44,458 nt of DNA from Coemansia sp. RSA 1804 (Eukaryota; Kickxellomycota; Kickxellomycetes; Kickxellales; Kickxellaceae), in contig JANBTH010000052.1 of the NCBI GenBank assembly GCA_027578815.1, forward strand, positions 1 through 44,458, in the 5' to 3' direction. The notes under the pieces were generated by a model that saw nothing but the letters and a program-made list of their open reading frames with translations, was not told the DNA's origin and made no database searches. Positions 29,382 through 38,390 of the stretch are shown piece after piece (the stretch's first letter is position 1; every line of letters starts with the position of its first letter). The translations under genes and the position numbers were made by a program.

Positions 29382-30539
29382 CTACTCTCCCTGCTTTGGC
29401 TTTGCGTAACCGAGAACCACGCGGGAGCGGCCAGCCATGTCCTTCCACACTTCTGTCGAATACAGGCGGTGGTCGCGCATGATCTGGCACGCCGCCTCCG
29501 CCTGGTGCTCGCCGCCTATCTCAACCACAAGCCGCGGCAGCCGATTGCCAATGCTCGAATCCGCAGCGGAGGCGGACGGCGCTGTCATACCCATTTCCCC
29601 GGCAAGCGCCGCCAGACGCGCGACAAAGGCCAGGCCGCTTGGATCGTCCTGCGCCCCTGGATGCGGCGGAAGCAGCGGTACCAATGCGCGCTTGTCCTCC
29701 CATTCCCTCACATCCGGATCCAGGCCCTCGTACTCTGCCGGCGTGACGTACGGCGGATTCGATACAATCATGTCCCACGCGGGGGAGCCCGAAGCCCTCC
29801 GCGATTCGTCTGATTCGGCCTCGGCCTCAGATGCGAGTCGGGCGGCGGCATCCGAGCGCATCAGATCCAGCTGCCGGAACCGCACAGTGTTGCCGCTAAG
29901 TAGCGCCTGGTTGAGCGCCAGATTCTCCACCGCCAGCGCCACAGCCTCCGGCGACACATCCACGCCGAGCGCGTTGACTGTGTCTGGCGGCAGCTCCGAC
30001 GCCAGTCCCAGCGAAACACACCCGGACCCCGTGCACGCATCGAGGATATTCAGCGGCCTTCTCCCTGCCGTCTCGCCATTGCCGCCGATACTGCTGCGCA
30101 CGGTGGTGGCGATCAACTCGGCCAACCGAATCGTCCACTCCTCGGTCTCCCATCTAGGAATAAGCACCGGCGGCCGTACCGTGATATTCGCCCTGCCAAA
30201 CGGCTGTGCTCCGATAATGTACTGCAGCGGCTTGTTGTGCTCCACCCTGTCCTTCACCGCCTGACGCAACCACGCCCACTGTATGCTTGTGAGCCGTTGG
30301 TTGTCGCGCTCGATCTCCTCGACCGACGGAGCCGGCTGGTCGCGCCAGATCCGCGCCCCCAGGTGCGTGCCGGCGCCTCTGCCGTCGCTGCTCCGCGATG
30401 AATGCGCAATGTCTGTCAGCTCCTCTCGTACGTGCTCTGTTAGCCACCGTAGTTCGTTCTGCGCTTGCTCGCCGCCTACCTTTTGCGCTAGCTTCCGCAA
30501 CAGCGGCAGCATGGTGTTGTTTGACGGGCTGCGTGGCAT
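29382..30539 (-). CDS. MTQ1: Release-factor glutamine N5-methyltransferase (PrmC/HemK, Mtq1-like)
   Basis: A 385-residue SAM-dependent enzyme that methylates the GGQ glutamine of a release factor. The SAM site ILDACTGSGCVSLGLA and the catalytic IVSNPPYVTP motif are intact, followed by the PrmC block DPDVREWEDKRALVPLL. The helical N-terminal domain (ELRWLTEHV, LQYIIGAQPFGRANITVRPPVLIPRWETEEW) is the bacterial/mitochondrial HemK type, so its substrate is probably the mitochondrial release factor. The start at 30539 is the first ATG; MLPLLRKLAQKVGG near it could serve as a targeting helix. It is longer than yeast Mtq1 because of Ser/Ala-rich insertions. Divergent from the GT25 gene. Confidence 0.93.
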   Translation of the reverse strand: MPRSPSNNTMLPLLRKLAQKVGGEQAQNELRWLTEHVREELTDIAHSSRSSDGRGAGTHLGARIWRDQPAPSVEEIERDNQRLTSIQWAWLRQAVKDRVEHNKPLQYIIGAQPFGRANITVRPPVLIPRWETEEWTIRLAELIATTVRSSIGGNGETAGRRPLNILDACTGSGCVSLGLASELPPDTVNALGVDVSPEAVALAVENLALNQALLSGNTVRFRQLDLMRSDAAARLASEAEAESDESRRASGSPAWDMIVSNPPYVTPAEYEGLDPDVREWEDKRALVPLLPPHPGAQDDPSGLAFVARLAALAGEMGMTAPSASAADSSIGNRLPRLVVEIGGEHQAEAACQIMRDHRLYSTEVWKDMAGRSRVVLGYAKPKQGE

Positions 30540-30911
30540 TGCTTTCTTTTCTCTTCCTCTTGGAAAGTCTACGGCAATTCGCAGCCTGAATGCAATATTT
30601 ATATTAGCAACAAACAAACAATAAACTCTTGGAACATGATACGAAAGAAAAAATTAGGCTCGTCACCAAAAGATGATGCTGTAAAATGTATGCGCACAGG
30701 AACCTTTTTTTTTTGGCACACGCTTTCTTCATCAACCCTGCTTTTTTGCTTTTTCTCCAGTCCATTTTTCCAACTCCCCCCTACTCCCGCTCTTTCTTCT
30801 GTCATTTATTTTACTTGTTCTTATTTCCACTTTATACAACTGTCCATAAAACCCTCGTTCCTCGACCCGATCTCTCTGTAGTTCCATTCTCCTTGAGAGC
30901 TTAAAAACACC
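30540..30911. other. Divergent promoter region, PrmC / GT25
   Basis: About 370 bases, with C/T-rich DNA on the plus strand before the right-hand gene. No gene seen. Confidence 0.6.
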
Positions 30912-31693
30912 ATGTTTATCAGGGCGCCGCCTCAGCGGTTCCTGCGGCTAAAGATCTTTGTGTTTCTCAGCGCCATCTGCATATTCTCGCTCACCGGGAC
31001 GTACATGTTTGCCAGCTACATCGACACGGCCTCCAAAAACAGAAACTATCTAACCCTTGGGTTCCACCACGTCTACGTGGTAAGCGAGCGGACACACGAG
31101 AGCAGACGGCGGGAAATGGCCCGACTGATGCGGTTCCAGGGCATACTCTTTGGGTTCTATCCAGCGACCTCGCCCCGCGACATCGATGACCCCGGTTCCT
31201 ACACACACTGGGTTGGCGAGGACCACTGGACGCGCCCGATGGCCAACCACACAGAGTCCCCGGAGCTGCTTGCGCACTTCCGCACGCACATGAATGTCAT
31301 CAACGATGTTGTGCGGCTGCGGCTGCCGTCGGCCCTGGTTCTGGCCGACGATGTGGATCTGGAGCTCGATGCCAAGCAGCAGATGCACGCGGTCGTGGAG
31401 GCGCTGCCTACCACCTGGGAGATCCTGTTCCTGGCCCGCTGTGGCCCGCCAGAAACATCGGCGTCACTACCGCTTCTTCCTTCTTCTCACGACCGTCTGT
31501 TTGTTGCCTCCGGTGCTCCTGCCTGCTCCTTCGCCTATGCGCTGACTTACCAGGCTGCCTACCGGCTTCGTCGCGTGCTCAACAACATGTGGCCCAGCCC
31601 TCAAAGGTCCTTCGACCATGTTCTTGGCGACATGATCCGCCCGCTGTACATGGAAGCATACGCCATTGAGCCTCCGCTTGTAGCAAAGGCTGT

Positions 31694-31727
<34 letters not shown>

Positions 31728-31790
31728 ACGGCATCACCACTGTACAGTCTACATAACTCCACGCTGCTTCGCTTAGGACACACGATTTGA
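30912..31790 (+). CDS. GT25-family-like glycosyltransferase, type II membrane
   Basis: A 292-residue protein. A short basic cytosolic tail (MFIRAPPQRFLRLK) precedes one membrane helix (IFVFLSAICIFSLTGTYMFA), the Golgi type II layout. The lumenal part matches glycosyltransferase family 25: HHVYVVSERTHESRRREMARLM at the start, then SALVLADDVDLELD with the acidic metal-binding motif. Later come WEILFLARC, CSFAYALTYQAAYRL and SFDHVLGDMI. An Asn-His-Thr sequon lies at about residue 113. The C-terminus carries a run of about 13 Ala encoded by GCT repeats. The sugar and acceptor are unknown. It is convergent with the BRAT1-like gene. Confidence 0.8.
31691..31728 (+). repeat. GCT trinucleotide repeat in coding sequence
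   Basis: An uninterrupted or nearly uninterrupted GCT array encodes the poly-Ala tract near the C-terminus of the GT25-like protein. Such tracts commonly vary in length. Confidence 0.8.
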
Positions 31791-31982
31791 GTAGTTTGTC
31801 AGGACTTCTTTCCTGCCAGTTCATTCCGGTGAAAATATGGTGCAGTCTCTCTCTCTCTTTATTGCCTACTTGTTGAATATTTGCCATTGTAATTACCCTA
31901 ATATTACTATTGCCTCTTTGCTGCATGTGCCAAATGTGTGCCTTCCAACTTTTATCCCCGAGAAACAAGCGCTAAGAAACCA

Positions 31983-34520
31983 TCAGTAGCAGTCGAGGAT
32001 ATTGTTTCCTTCATTGGGCGCCTCCGACTCGTCCATAAGCTCCCTCTCCACCTGGGTGTCCAGCGCTTCCTGGTACAGATGCTCGGCAGTTAGAGAGTCC
32101 TTCAGCCGAGCAAAGTCAATAGCACAGAGCTTCTGGTAGAACACCGCCTTGCGGTCACGCCCCGCGGTCTGCCGCCGCTTGGACACGCAGCTGGAATTAC
32201 TGGTGCTGCTGTCTTCATCTACCGCTGCTTCTGCCTCTTCTTCTTCTTCCCCATTCGGATGTTTCGAGAAATGGCTGTCAAGGCCCTGCTTCATGTCCGA
32301 AAGCCTGTCCAAGCACACGCGCCTGACGTACCGCGACGAATCCCCACACATGTCGATAAGCAGGGTGCCAGGCTGGAGGCCCTCGAGCACACCGGCGTCG
32401 GAATCCAGATCGTCCACGCGCAGAAGCCAGCAGTCCAACAGAAGCGCGAGCAGGCTGGCGCAGCGGACACGGACCTCGAAATCGGGGTCGTCGGCGATCT
32501 GGTAGAGCCTGGGGTAGCTGAGGCAGTGCAGCCACTCGCACGACCCGTCGTAGTGGGTGCTTGACGATGATAGTGCTACGGCCCTTCCAATCGTGCACAC
32601 CAGGTCGAGTGCAGCCCGCTTGACGAAGGCCTCGCTGTCGTTCAGCAGCGATGCAAGCCCGTCTCTGCCGAGCCTGGCGTGGCCAACGATCGTCCAAACG
32701 GCGTCGTGGTCATCCCGCGCCTTGTCAACTATGGCCGCCAGGACCTGTGCGCCCGACGCACGCACGTACTCCTCGGGATCGTCCAACGCCCGCACCGCAT
32801 CGACGATAAGAGAGTCCCGCGCGTCTCCCTCAAAGGGGCACACCAGACACTGTGCCCCCACCCAGCCCTGGCCGCGCACAACGGCCGAGACAAACTCCAG
32901 CGCAGTGTCCCTGGCCTCCCACTCGACATCCACCAGCCGCGCCCTGACCGACCGGAACAAGGCAACGCAGAACCGCCCGAAGAGCCCTCCGTCGTAGCTG
33001 TCCTTGCTCTCTACGACCTCGTGTGCCAGCTCAAACAGCGTCTTGAGCCCGGGCGCCCGGATAGCAAAGTTCGAGATGATCGCCGGCAGCTCCAGCAGAT
33101 GCGCAATCCCCAGATCCGCCGAATGCCGGGCAAGCCGCAGCGCCCCGACGGCGGCATCGAGAACAAGCTGCAGGAGCTGCGCGTTCGCCTGCACCCTCTT
33201 GTGCTCGAGAAGCCGAGACAGCACAAGGACTGTGTCCGAATCAAACACAGTGCGACAGTGCTCGCGGACAAGCCTGGCTGCCTCGATTAGCACTGCGTTC
33301 CTAATTCCCTGAGCGCTACCACCACCAGCAGCAGCAGCAGCAGCAGCAGAATCGGCGGTAGCACCAGGACGGCTGGACGAAGCGGATGGGTCGATAAGCG
33401 AGCAGAGAAACAGCTGCAATTCATCGTCAGGGCTCTGGGGTTTGGCGCTTGCCTCGGTTTCCAAGCCGTGCGCAATGCATAGCAGCGATATGGCTATGCC
33501 AGTGAAAACAGAGGGGCTTCCACGAATAGGGTCGGCGCCAACCAGCCGGCTGTTGCTGGGCACCTCCTTGACAACAGCCGCCATGATGCGCAGCGCAGTG
33601 ACTGCGCGCACCCTGGTGCCAACCCCCGCGCCATCGGCATGCCCACCAGCCAGCGCGGCCAGAACGCGACCAACGGCGGGCCCGCATCCGGGGTCGCCGG
33701 TGAGGCGCAGCGTGTTCTCCAGCACATCGAGCGCACGGTCGCGGATCAGTCTGTCGGAATCAACGAGGTAGAGCGCCAGCCTGTCCAGCGGGAGCACCCG
33801 CAGTCCCAGGCAGTGGACCGGCCGCCGCCCGGCTGTGCCGCAGTACAGGGCGGAGACGGCAGAGAGCACAGCGAGCTTCCTGCCAGTCGACTGCTGCGCG
33901 AATGGCCGGTCGACCAGCGCCCGAACCAGCTCGCAGAGCACCGGATCGAGCCGGCCGTGGCGATACACCAGAACGCCAAGCAGACTGCAGGCCTCCTCGA
34001 CCACGAAGTAGCTGCCCGAATCGAGCAGCCGCCGCATCACGTACCGCCTGTAATCCAGCCGCTCGAGCAGCGTGCCCCCCTCCTCCTCCTCCTCCTCCTC
34101 CTCCTCCGCGTAGCCTCCGACGGCTGCCATGCGGACAAAGTACAGGCACGAGAAGCGCAGCAGCGCATGCTGGCTGTCGGCGTTCTCAACGATCCACCGT
34201 AGGATCGCGCCGTCCGGCTGCTCATCTGCCACGCAGCGCCACACCGCCCGCCCGGCCTCTGGCACCGCGATGCAGTCGCCCAGGAACCGCACCGCCACCG
34301 CCGATACGCGGTGGTCGCTCGACTGCCGCAGACAGTCGCCCAGAACTCGCACCACCTCCCACTCGCCCAGCCTGGCGATGGCGCCGGGCGATGCGAGGAA
34401 GAGCCGCATGTAGGAGAGCACCTTCTCGTGGCGCGTGTCGTCCACTATCCTGCCAGACATTAGGGGCAGCTGCCGCAGCACCGCGTGCATTGCCGCCGGC
34501 GAAATGGCCGTGTTTGACAT
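31983..34520 (-). CDS. BRAT1: BRAT1-like HEAT-repeat protein ending in Asp-Cys-Tyr
   Basis: An 845-residue alpha-solenoid protein, close to animal BRAT1 (821 residues). Three stretches match what I recall of BRAT1 in the same order: VEWEARDTALEFVSAVV, then DDPEEYVRASGAQVLAAI, then NDSEAFVKRAALDLV, with DPDFEVRVRCASLLALLL after them. The C-terminal region LCAIDFARLKDSLTAEHLYQ also parallels BRAT1, and the last three residues are Asp-Cys-Tyr, as in human BRAT1. In animals that tail enters the active site of the Integrator nuclease INTS11 and its Cys binds the metal ions. Low-complexity insertions are a Glu run near residue 140 and an Ala run near residue 390. The start at 34520 is the first ATG. 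Orthology is inference from motifs. Confidence 0.82.
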   Translation of the reverse strand: MSNTAISPAAMHAVLRQLPLMSGRIVDDTRHEKVLSYMRLFLASPGAIARLGEWEVVRVLGDCLRQSSDHRVSAVAVRFLGDCIAVPEAGRAVWRCVADEQPDGAILRWIVENADSQHALLRFSCLYFVRMAAVGGYAEEEEEEEEEGGTLLERLDYRRYVMRRLLDSGSYFVVEEACSLLGVLVYRHGRLDPVLCELVRALVDRPFAQQSTGRKLAVLSAVSALYCGTAGRRPVHCLGLRVLPLDRLALYLVDSDRLIRDRALDVLENTLRLTGDPGCGPAVGRVLAALAGGHADGAGVGTRVRAVTALRIMAAVVKEVPSNSRLVGADPIRGSPSVFTGIAISLLCIAHGLETEASAKPQSPDDELQLFLCSLIDPSASSSRPGATADSAAAAAAAGGGSAQGIRNAVLIEAARLVREHCRTVFDSDTVLVLSRLLEHKRVQANAQLLQLVLDAAVGALRLARHSADLGIAHLLELPAIISNFAIRAPGLKTLFELAHEVVESKDSYDGGLFGRFCVALFRSVRARLVDVEWEARDTALEFVSAVVRGQGWVGAQCLVCPFEGDARDSLIVDAVRALDDPEEYVRASGAQVLAAIVDKARDDHDAVWTIVGHARLGRDGLASLLNDSEAFVKRAALDLVCTIGRAVALSSSSTHYDGSCEWLHCLSYPRLYQIADDPDFEVRVRCASLLALLLDCWLLRVDDLDSDAGVLEGLQPGTLLIDMCGDSSRYVRRVCLDRLSDMKQGLDSHFSKHPNGEEEEEAEAAVDEDSSTSNSSCVSKRRQTAGRDRKAVFYQKLCAIDFARLKDSLTAEHLYQEALDTQVERELMDESEAPNEGNNILDCY

Positions 34521-34684
34521 TCTCCCAGCAGCCTTTGAATTGAGAGTGTAATACAACAACAACAATAAAGCACAAACAAAACCAGCTAGCGTGTGCGGCG
34601 AATGCCTGGAAATTCGAAATATACTTGAAACAACAAAGCAAGAAAGGGGGAAGGGAAATATAAAAACAACGAAGAAACGCTCGC

Positions 34685-35646
34685 CTACAGCTGCTTGTAA
34701 ACAGCATTATCAACGGCATCGATCTTGCAAATAGGAATGCGATCGACGGTTTTGTACGGGCTGTTGACGAACTCCATGCCAAAGTGGGACTCCATCTGCG
34801 TTTTGATGTCGTCGATACGGTCGGGCGTGGCCTCAACGAGGGACCTGATGAGCGAGGAGAACTGCTCGCGCTCGTTGCGGAGGCCCTCGATCTTGGCCTC
34901 GTGCTCCTTTTCGCTTTCCTCGAACGACGAGACATACCGGGCGAGCTCGCCCCTGATCTGCTCCTTGTCCAGGTGCTCGTAGTAGTGCCCGGGGACGTTG
35001 ATCGTGCTTGTCGGCAGCGCGATGAATATCTCCGCCATCATGCTGTGGTTGTTCTGGTACCGGGCTACCGATATGTTGTACGGCTGGAGGCTGTCCAGCT
35101 CATCGCCGGAGCCGCCGCCGCCACCACCACCCATGCCGTCGTCTGCCCCGCTGGCGGCCGAGGGATCGTTGGCCGCCGCACCCTTCCCTTTACGCTTGCG
35201 TCCGCCCGCCTGCTGCTGCTGCTGCTGCTGATGCTGATGCGGCTGGATTAGAGCGGGGTGCGGCTGCTGCCCCTGGATACCCACCCCGGCCACGGCGATA
35301 CTAGCCGTACCGGGGTGATTAAACTGGTATTGCTGCTGCAGTTGGTTCAGTGACGAGACGGCCCCGGCTCCAGGCCGAATGCCAGCGCCGGCCATCTGCG
35401 GATACCCCATACCCGGCGGAGGAGGCCTCATCTGCTGCTGCTGCTGAAAATGTGCCTGCTGTGCCTGCTGCGGCGTAACTGCTCCTCCGCCTTGTCTGAT
35501 GGCATTGGCCATAAACATCTGGTGTTGCTGCTGCTGCTGAATTGGCGTCATCCCGGGACGGATCTGCATCATGTTTGGCCGCATTTGCTGCTGTTGCTGC
35601 ATGTTCATGGCCATTTGCTGTGGTGTCGATGGATTGGCCCGTGCTA

Positions 35647-35680
<34 letters not shown>

Positions 35681-35728
35681 TGGTGTAGTCGGCAAGAATC
35701 CGTTTGGTGTTTGTGGAGTCCCAGACAT
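34685..35728 (-). CDS. Q-rich protein with Ssr4-like C-terminal domain (SWI/SNF-RSC)
   Basis: A 347-residue protein. Residues 1-215 are low complexity: Gln runs encoded by CAG/CAA repeats, Met-Gln-rich segments and Pro-rich stretches. A short Lys-rich patch (GGRKRKGKGAA) looks like a nuclear signal. The C-terminal ~125 residues look folded: YNISVARYQNNHSMMAEIF, a helical segment (EQIRGELARYVSSFEESEKE) and a tail DRIPICKIDAVDNAVYKQL. The RYQxNHxxMxEIF pattern recalls the C-terminal part of the fungal SWI/SNF and RSC subunit Ssr4. That assignment is from memory of the motif and is uncertain. The Ssr4 N-terminal domain is not seen. Confidence 0.5.
35652..35680 (-). repeat. CAG repeat encoding poly-Gln
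   Basis: An array of CAG codons on the minus strand encodes the Gln run near the N-terminus of the Ssr4-like protein. Confidence 0.85.
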
Positions 35729-36137
35729 GTTCAAATGCAAAAAGTAAATAATACGAGCAGCCCGGGTTTTTGTTTTTTCCTTTGCAAATGCTCGATTTGA
35801 TGGCAAAAAGTGAATGGTAGTAGAGAAAAGGAAAAACGCTGTTTTGCTTGCCAGTGCTGAAACGCGAAAAAATAAAAATACTATTTTCCGGCTTCACGTG
35901 CCGGAAGACTGCAATCCCTTGTGCGACGCTACATGATAAAATGCCCAGATTTCCTTCGTTATGTACTTTACTTTTGGACGTGGGGGGTGGAAAAAAGAGA
36001 GTGGAGACTTCTTCATCTTCCCCATGTGCGAACAGAAAGGCATTTATTCGCTTTCTTTCCTCGACACCTTCTATTATTCTATTACTTATTGATCACTTCC
36101 AACCTTGTCAACCCGTCGCATCCAGGCAGCAGCAGCA
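35729..36137. other. Divergent promoter region, Ssr4-like / hydrolase
   Basis: About 410 bases between divergent starts, containing the inverted repeat listed separately. No gene seen. Confidence 0.6.
35886..35906. promoter_or_regulatory. Inverted repeat enclosing a CACGTG
   Basis: TTCCGGC (35886-35892) and its exact complement GCCGGAA (35900-35906) flank a seven-base spacer, and CACGTG spans 35895-35900. It lies about 160 bases from one start and 230 from the other, a plausible position for a shared regulatory site. Confidence 0.4.
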
Positions 36138-37145
36138 ATGGAGAACCTTTTGGCGATTGAGACAACCATGCCCGTCGAGGCGCCGGACAGTCCGATATGG
36201 AAGGAGCTGGCCAAGCGCGGAAAGGTGGATGTTGGCGGCGGCAGCAGCGCGGTGGGCACGCACAAGCTGTACTACGAGATATACGGGGCCGGAAGCGAGC
36301 GCATCGTGTTTGTCAACGGGATGGGCGCGGACCGGCAGATGTGGGAGCCCAACGTGGGCGAGTTCCTCCGACACGGCGGGTACCAGTGTCTGGTGTACGA
36401 CCACCGGAGCACGGGGTACTCGGAGGCGGGCGGGCACGGGATCGCGGGAGCGACAAGCAGCCACCTGGCGACGGATCTCCGCGACCTGCTGCGGGCGCTC
36501 GGGTGGGCCCGCGCCAACATCGTGGGCGTCAGCATGGGCGGCATGGTTGCGCTGGAATTCGCCTGCAACTACACGGAAATGGTCAACACGCTCACGCTGG
36601 CGGTCACCAACGCCGGGCTGAGCTTCCCGCCGCTGCGCGGCATCATCGACACGCTCTCCGTCAACCTCAACAGCGACCCGCGCAAGCGCTTCGAGGGCAT
36701 CTGCAGCTCCATCTACACCGCCGACTACCTCCGGTCGCCGGCGCCCGAGGGCTCGGGCTGCGCCAACATGCTCGACTTCTGCGCCCTCAACGCCGTGCGC
36801 AAGTCAAAGTACACGAAGCCCATGTCGTTCATGGGCTTCCTGGGCCAGGTCAGCATTGTGTTCAGACACTACGTGTCGCCGGCGCGGCTCCGGACGCTGG
36901 GCGACCGGCTCCCCGACAAGCAGATCCTCATCGTCAGCGGCGACACCGACCACCTTGTGCGCACAACCAACTCCGAGCACCTCGCCGACAGGATTGGCAG
37001 GGACCGCGTGGTCTACGAGGTCTTCGAGGGCGCGGCGCACGGCCTCAACTCGCAGGAGAACGTCAAATTCGTTAATCGCATCGACGCCATGATCAGGCGG
37101 GTCAACGGATCCGACAAGCGAAGCGCACCAGAGCACAGTACATAG
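36138..37145 (+). CDS. Alpha/beta hydrolase
   Basis: A 335-residue alpha/beta hydrolase fold protein, probably cytosolic, starting at the first in-frame ATG. The N-terminal strand and oxyanion region read YYEIYGAGSERIVFVNGMGA and YDHRSTGYSE. The nucleophile elbow is GVSMGGMVAL (Ser132). The acid is in IVSGDTDHLV (Asp271) and the base in EGAAHGLNS (His301). No signal peptide or membrane helix is seen. The order of motifs fits the esterase or hydrolase branch of the family, but the substrate cannot be read from sequence. It is convergent with the uL10m gene. Confidence 0.88.
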   Translation: MENLLAIETTMPVEAPDSPIWKELAKRGKVDVGGGSSAVGTHKLYYEIYGAGSERIVFVNGMGADRQMWEPNVGEFLRHGGYQCLVYDHRSTGYSEAGGHGIAGATSSHLATDLRDLLRALGWARANIVGVSMGGMVALEFACNYTEMVNTLTLAVTNAGLSFPPLRGIIDTLSVNLNSDPRKRFEGICSSIYTADYLRSPAPEGSGCANMLDFCALNAVRKSKYTKPMSFMGFLGQVSIVFRHYVSPARLRTLGDRLPDKQILIVSGDTDHLVRTTNSEHLADRIGRDRVVYEVFEGAAHGLNSQENVKFVNRIDAMIRRVNGSDKRSAPEHST

Positions 37146-37276
37146 ACTTCCAACCCCTTCGGTCCACGAGGACGCAATGCAGTAGAACACGCAACAGCGC
37201 ACTTTATTAGCCCCCCCTTTCTAATTTAAACGGTATCAAAGTATAATAAAGAGATGGCGACAAACGTCCCTTTTTC

Positions 37277-38041
37277 TCACTCTGCCTGGCCCTCGCCGTC
37301 GGCCCTTTGCTTGAGAACGTTAACAAGCCTCTGCGGGACGCGGTTGAGCAGGGAGACGAGGGAGCCGGCCGGGCTCTCGATGGCGCCGACGACCTGGGCC
37401 CTCAGCTGGTCGATGGGCGGCAGCCTGACAAAGTCCCTGGCCATCGCCGGATTGAGCACCAGCGAGTCGCCGAACTTTGCGCCCATGACGACGAGTTTGC
37501 GCACTGGCCTGGCGATACCCAGCACCTGGCCGACCGCCGCGACGGCGTCAGCCGGCGGCGCATCCCAGTACACGATCGCCGTGGGGCCGGAGAACAGCGC
37601 CTCCATGTTGGCGAACCTCGTGCTCCTCACCACCGCCTTGAACATCTTGGGCCGGACGACCATGAGCCGTGCGCCCTGCGCCTCCAGCTTCAGCTGCTTG
37701 CGCAGCTCCAGCTGGTCCGCCCCCGACAGGTTGTGGTGCTGCAGCACGACCACCGCCGCGCTTGCCCCGAACTGCCGGTCGTACTCCCCGAACAGATACT
37801 GCTTGCGCGGCGCGAATGGCTTCTTGTACGTCGTCTGCGTCTTCGGTGCCCGCGACCGCTCGAGCAGGAGGGCTGGCCGCGCGGGCCGTGTCTCGCCTTT
37901 TGCTGTTGCTGTTTCTTTTGCGTTTCCTGCCGCTTTGGCTCCCGCTTTGCCCGCCTGGCTCGCCAGCTGCCGCACGAAGGGCCCCTGTGCGGATTGCCGT
38001 GCACAGCAGACAAGAAGGGACCGGCTGAGCATCGAGTACAT
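37277..38041 (-). CDS. MRPL11: Mitochondrial large-subunit ribosomal protein uL10m
   Basis: A 254-residue protein of the L10 family, which anchors the stalk of the mitochondrial large ribosomal subunit. The N-terminus (MYSMLSRSLLVCCARQ, then Ala/Lys-rich sequence) is a mitochondrial presequence. The L10 core includes GASAAVVVLQHHNLSGADQL, LRKQLKLEAQGARLMVVRPK, LFSGPTAIVYW, KLVVMGAKFGDSLVLNP and LPPIDQLRAQVVGAIESPAG. The end SLLNRVPQRLVNVLKQRAD is the usual L10 C-terminal helix. Divergent from the ING gene. Confidence 0.9.
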   Translation of the reverse strand: MYSMLSRSLLVCCARQSAQGPFVRQLASQAGKAGAKAAGNAKETATAKGETRPARPALLLERSRAPKTQTTYKKPFAPRKQYLFGEYDRQFGASAAVVVLQHHNLSGADQLELRKQLKLEAQGARLMVVRPKMFKAVVRSTRFANMEALFSGPTAIVYWDAPPADAVAAVGQVLGIARPVRKLVVMGAKFGDSLVLNPAMARDFVRLPPIDQLRAQVVGAIESPAGSLVSLLNRVPQRLVNVLKQRADGEGQAE

Positions 38042-38390
38042 TGCGCCTTAAAGCCTTTTATTTATATATATTCAGCGAAGATAAAGAACAGCAGCGGAAT
38101 TCAAGGAGAGTGAACGGGAAGATTGAGAGGAGTAGAAACTGGTGTTGTTAGCGTTGTGATAACAGCAGCATTCTATTTTTTCTTTCTTCCAGTTAAAAGA
38201 TGGTGATCAGATCCGCTGGCAGATCAGCACGCGTGTCCGTGTATTTCATAAGGGGATGCACGTTTGTGGTTGTGGAGTTTACTTTCTTTCTTCTTCTCTT
38301 GCTTAACTCCACTCTGCAACGCGCTCCCTTTATTTCCTACGTGCTAGTTCGCCGTATATTACATAAACCAATTAAATTACAGCCTGAATA
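38042..38390. other. Divergent promoter region, uL10m / ING
   Basis: About 350 bases. An AT-rich TATATATA lies only about 20 bases from the uL10m start, too close for a TATA box of that gene. No gene seen. Confidence 0.55.

Noticed and set aside
36197..37075. A second plus-strand frame within the alpha/beta hydrolase gene
   Set aside because: Composition is Arg/Gly/His-rich shadow; the catalytic triad lies in the other frame.
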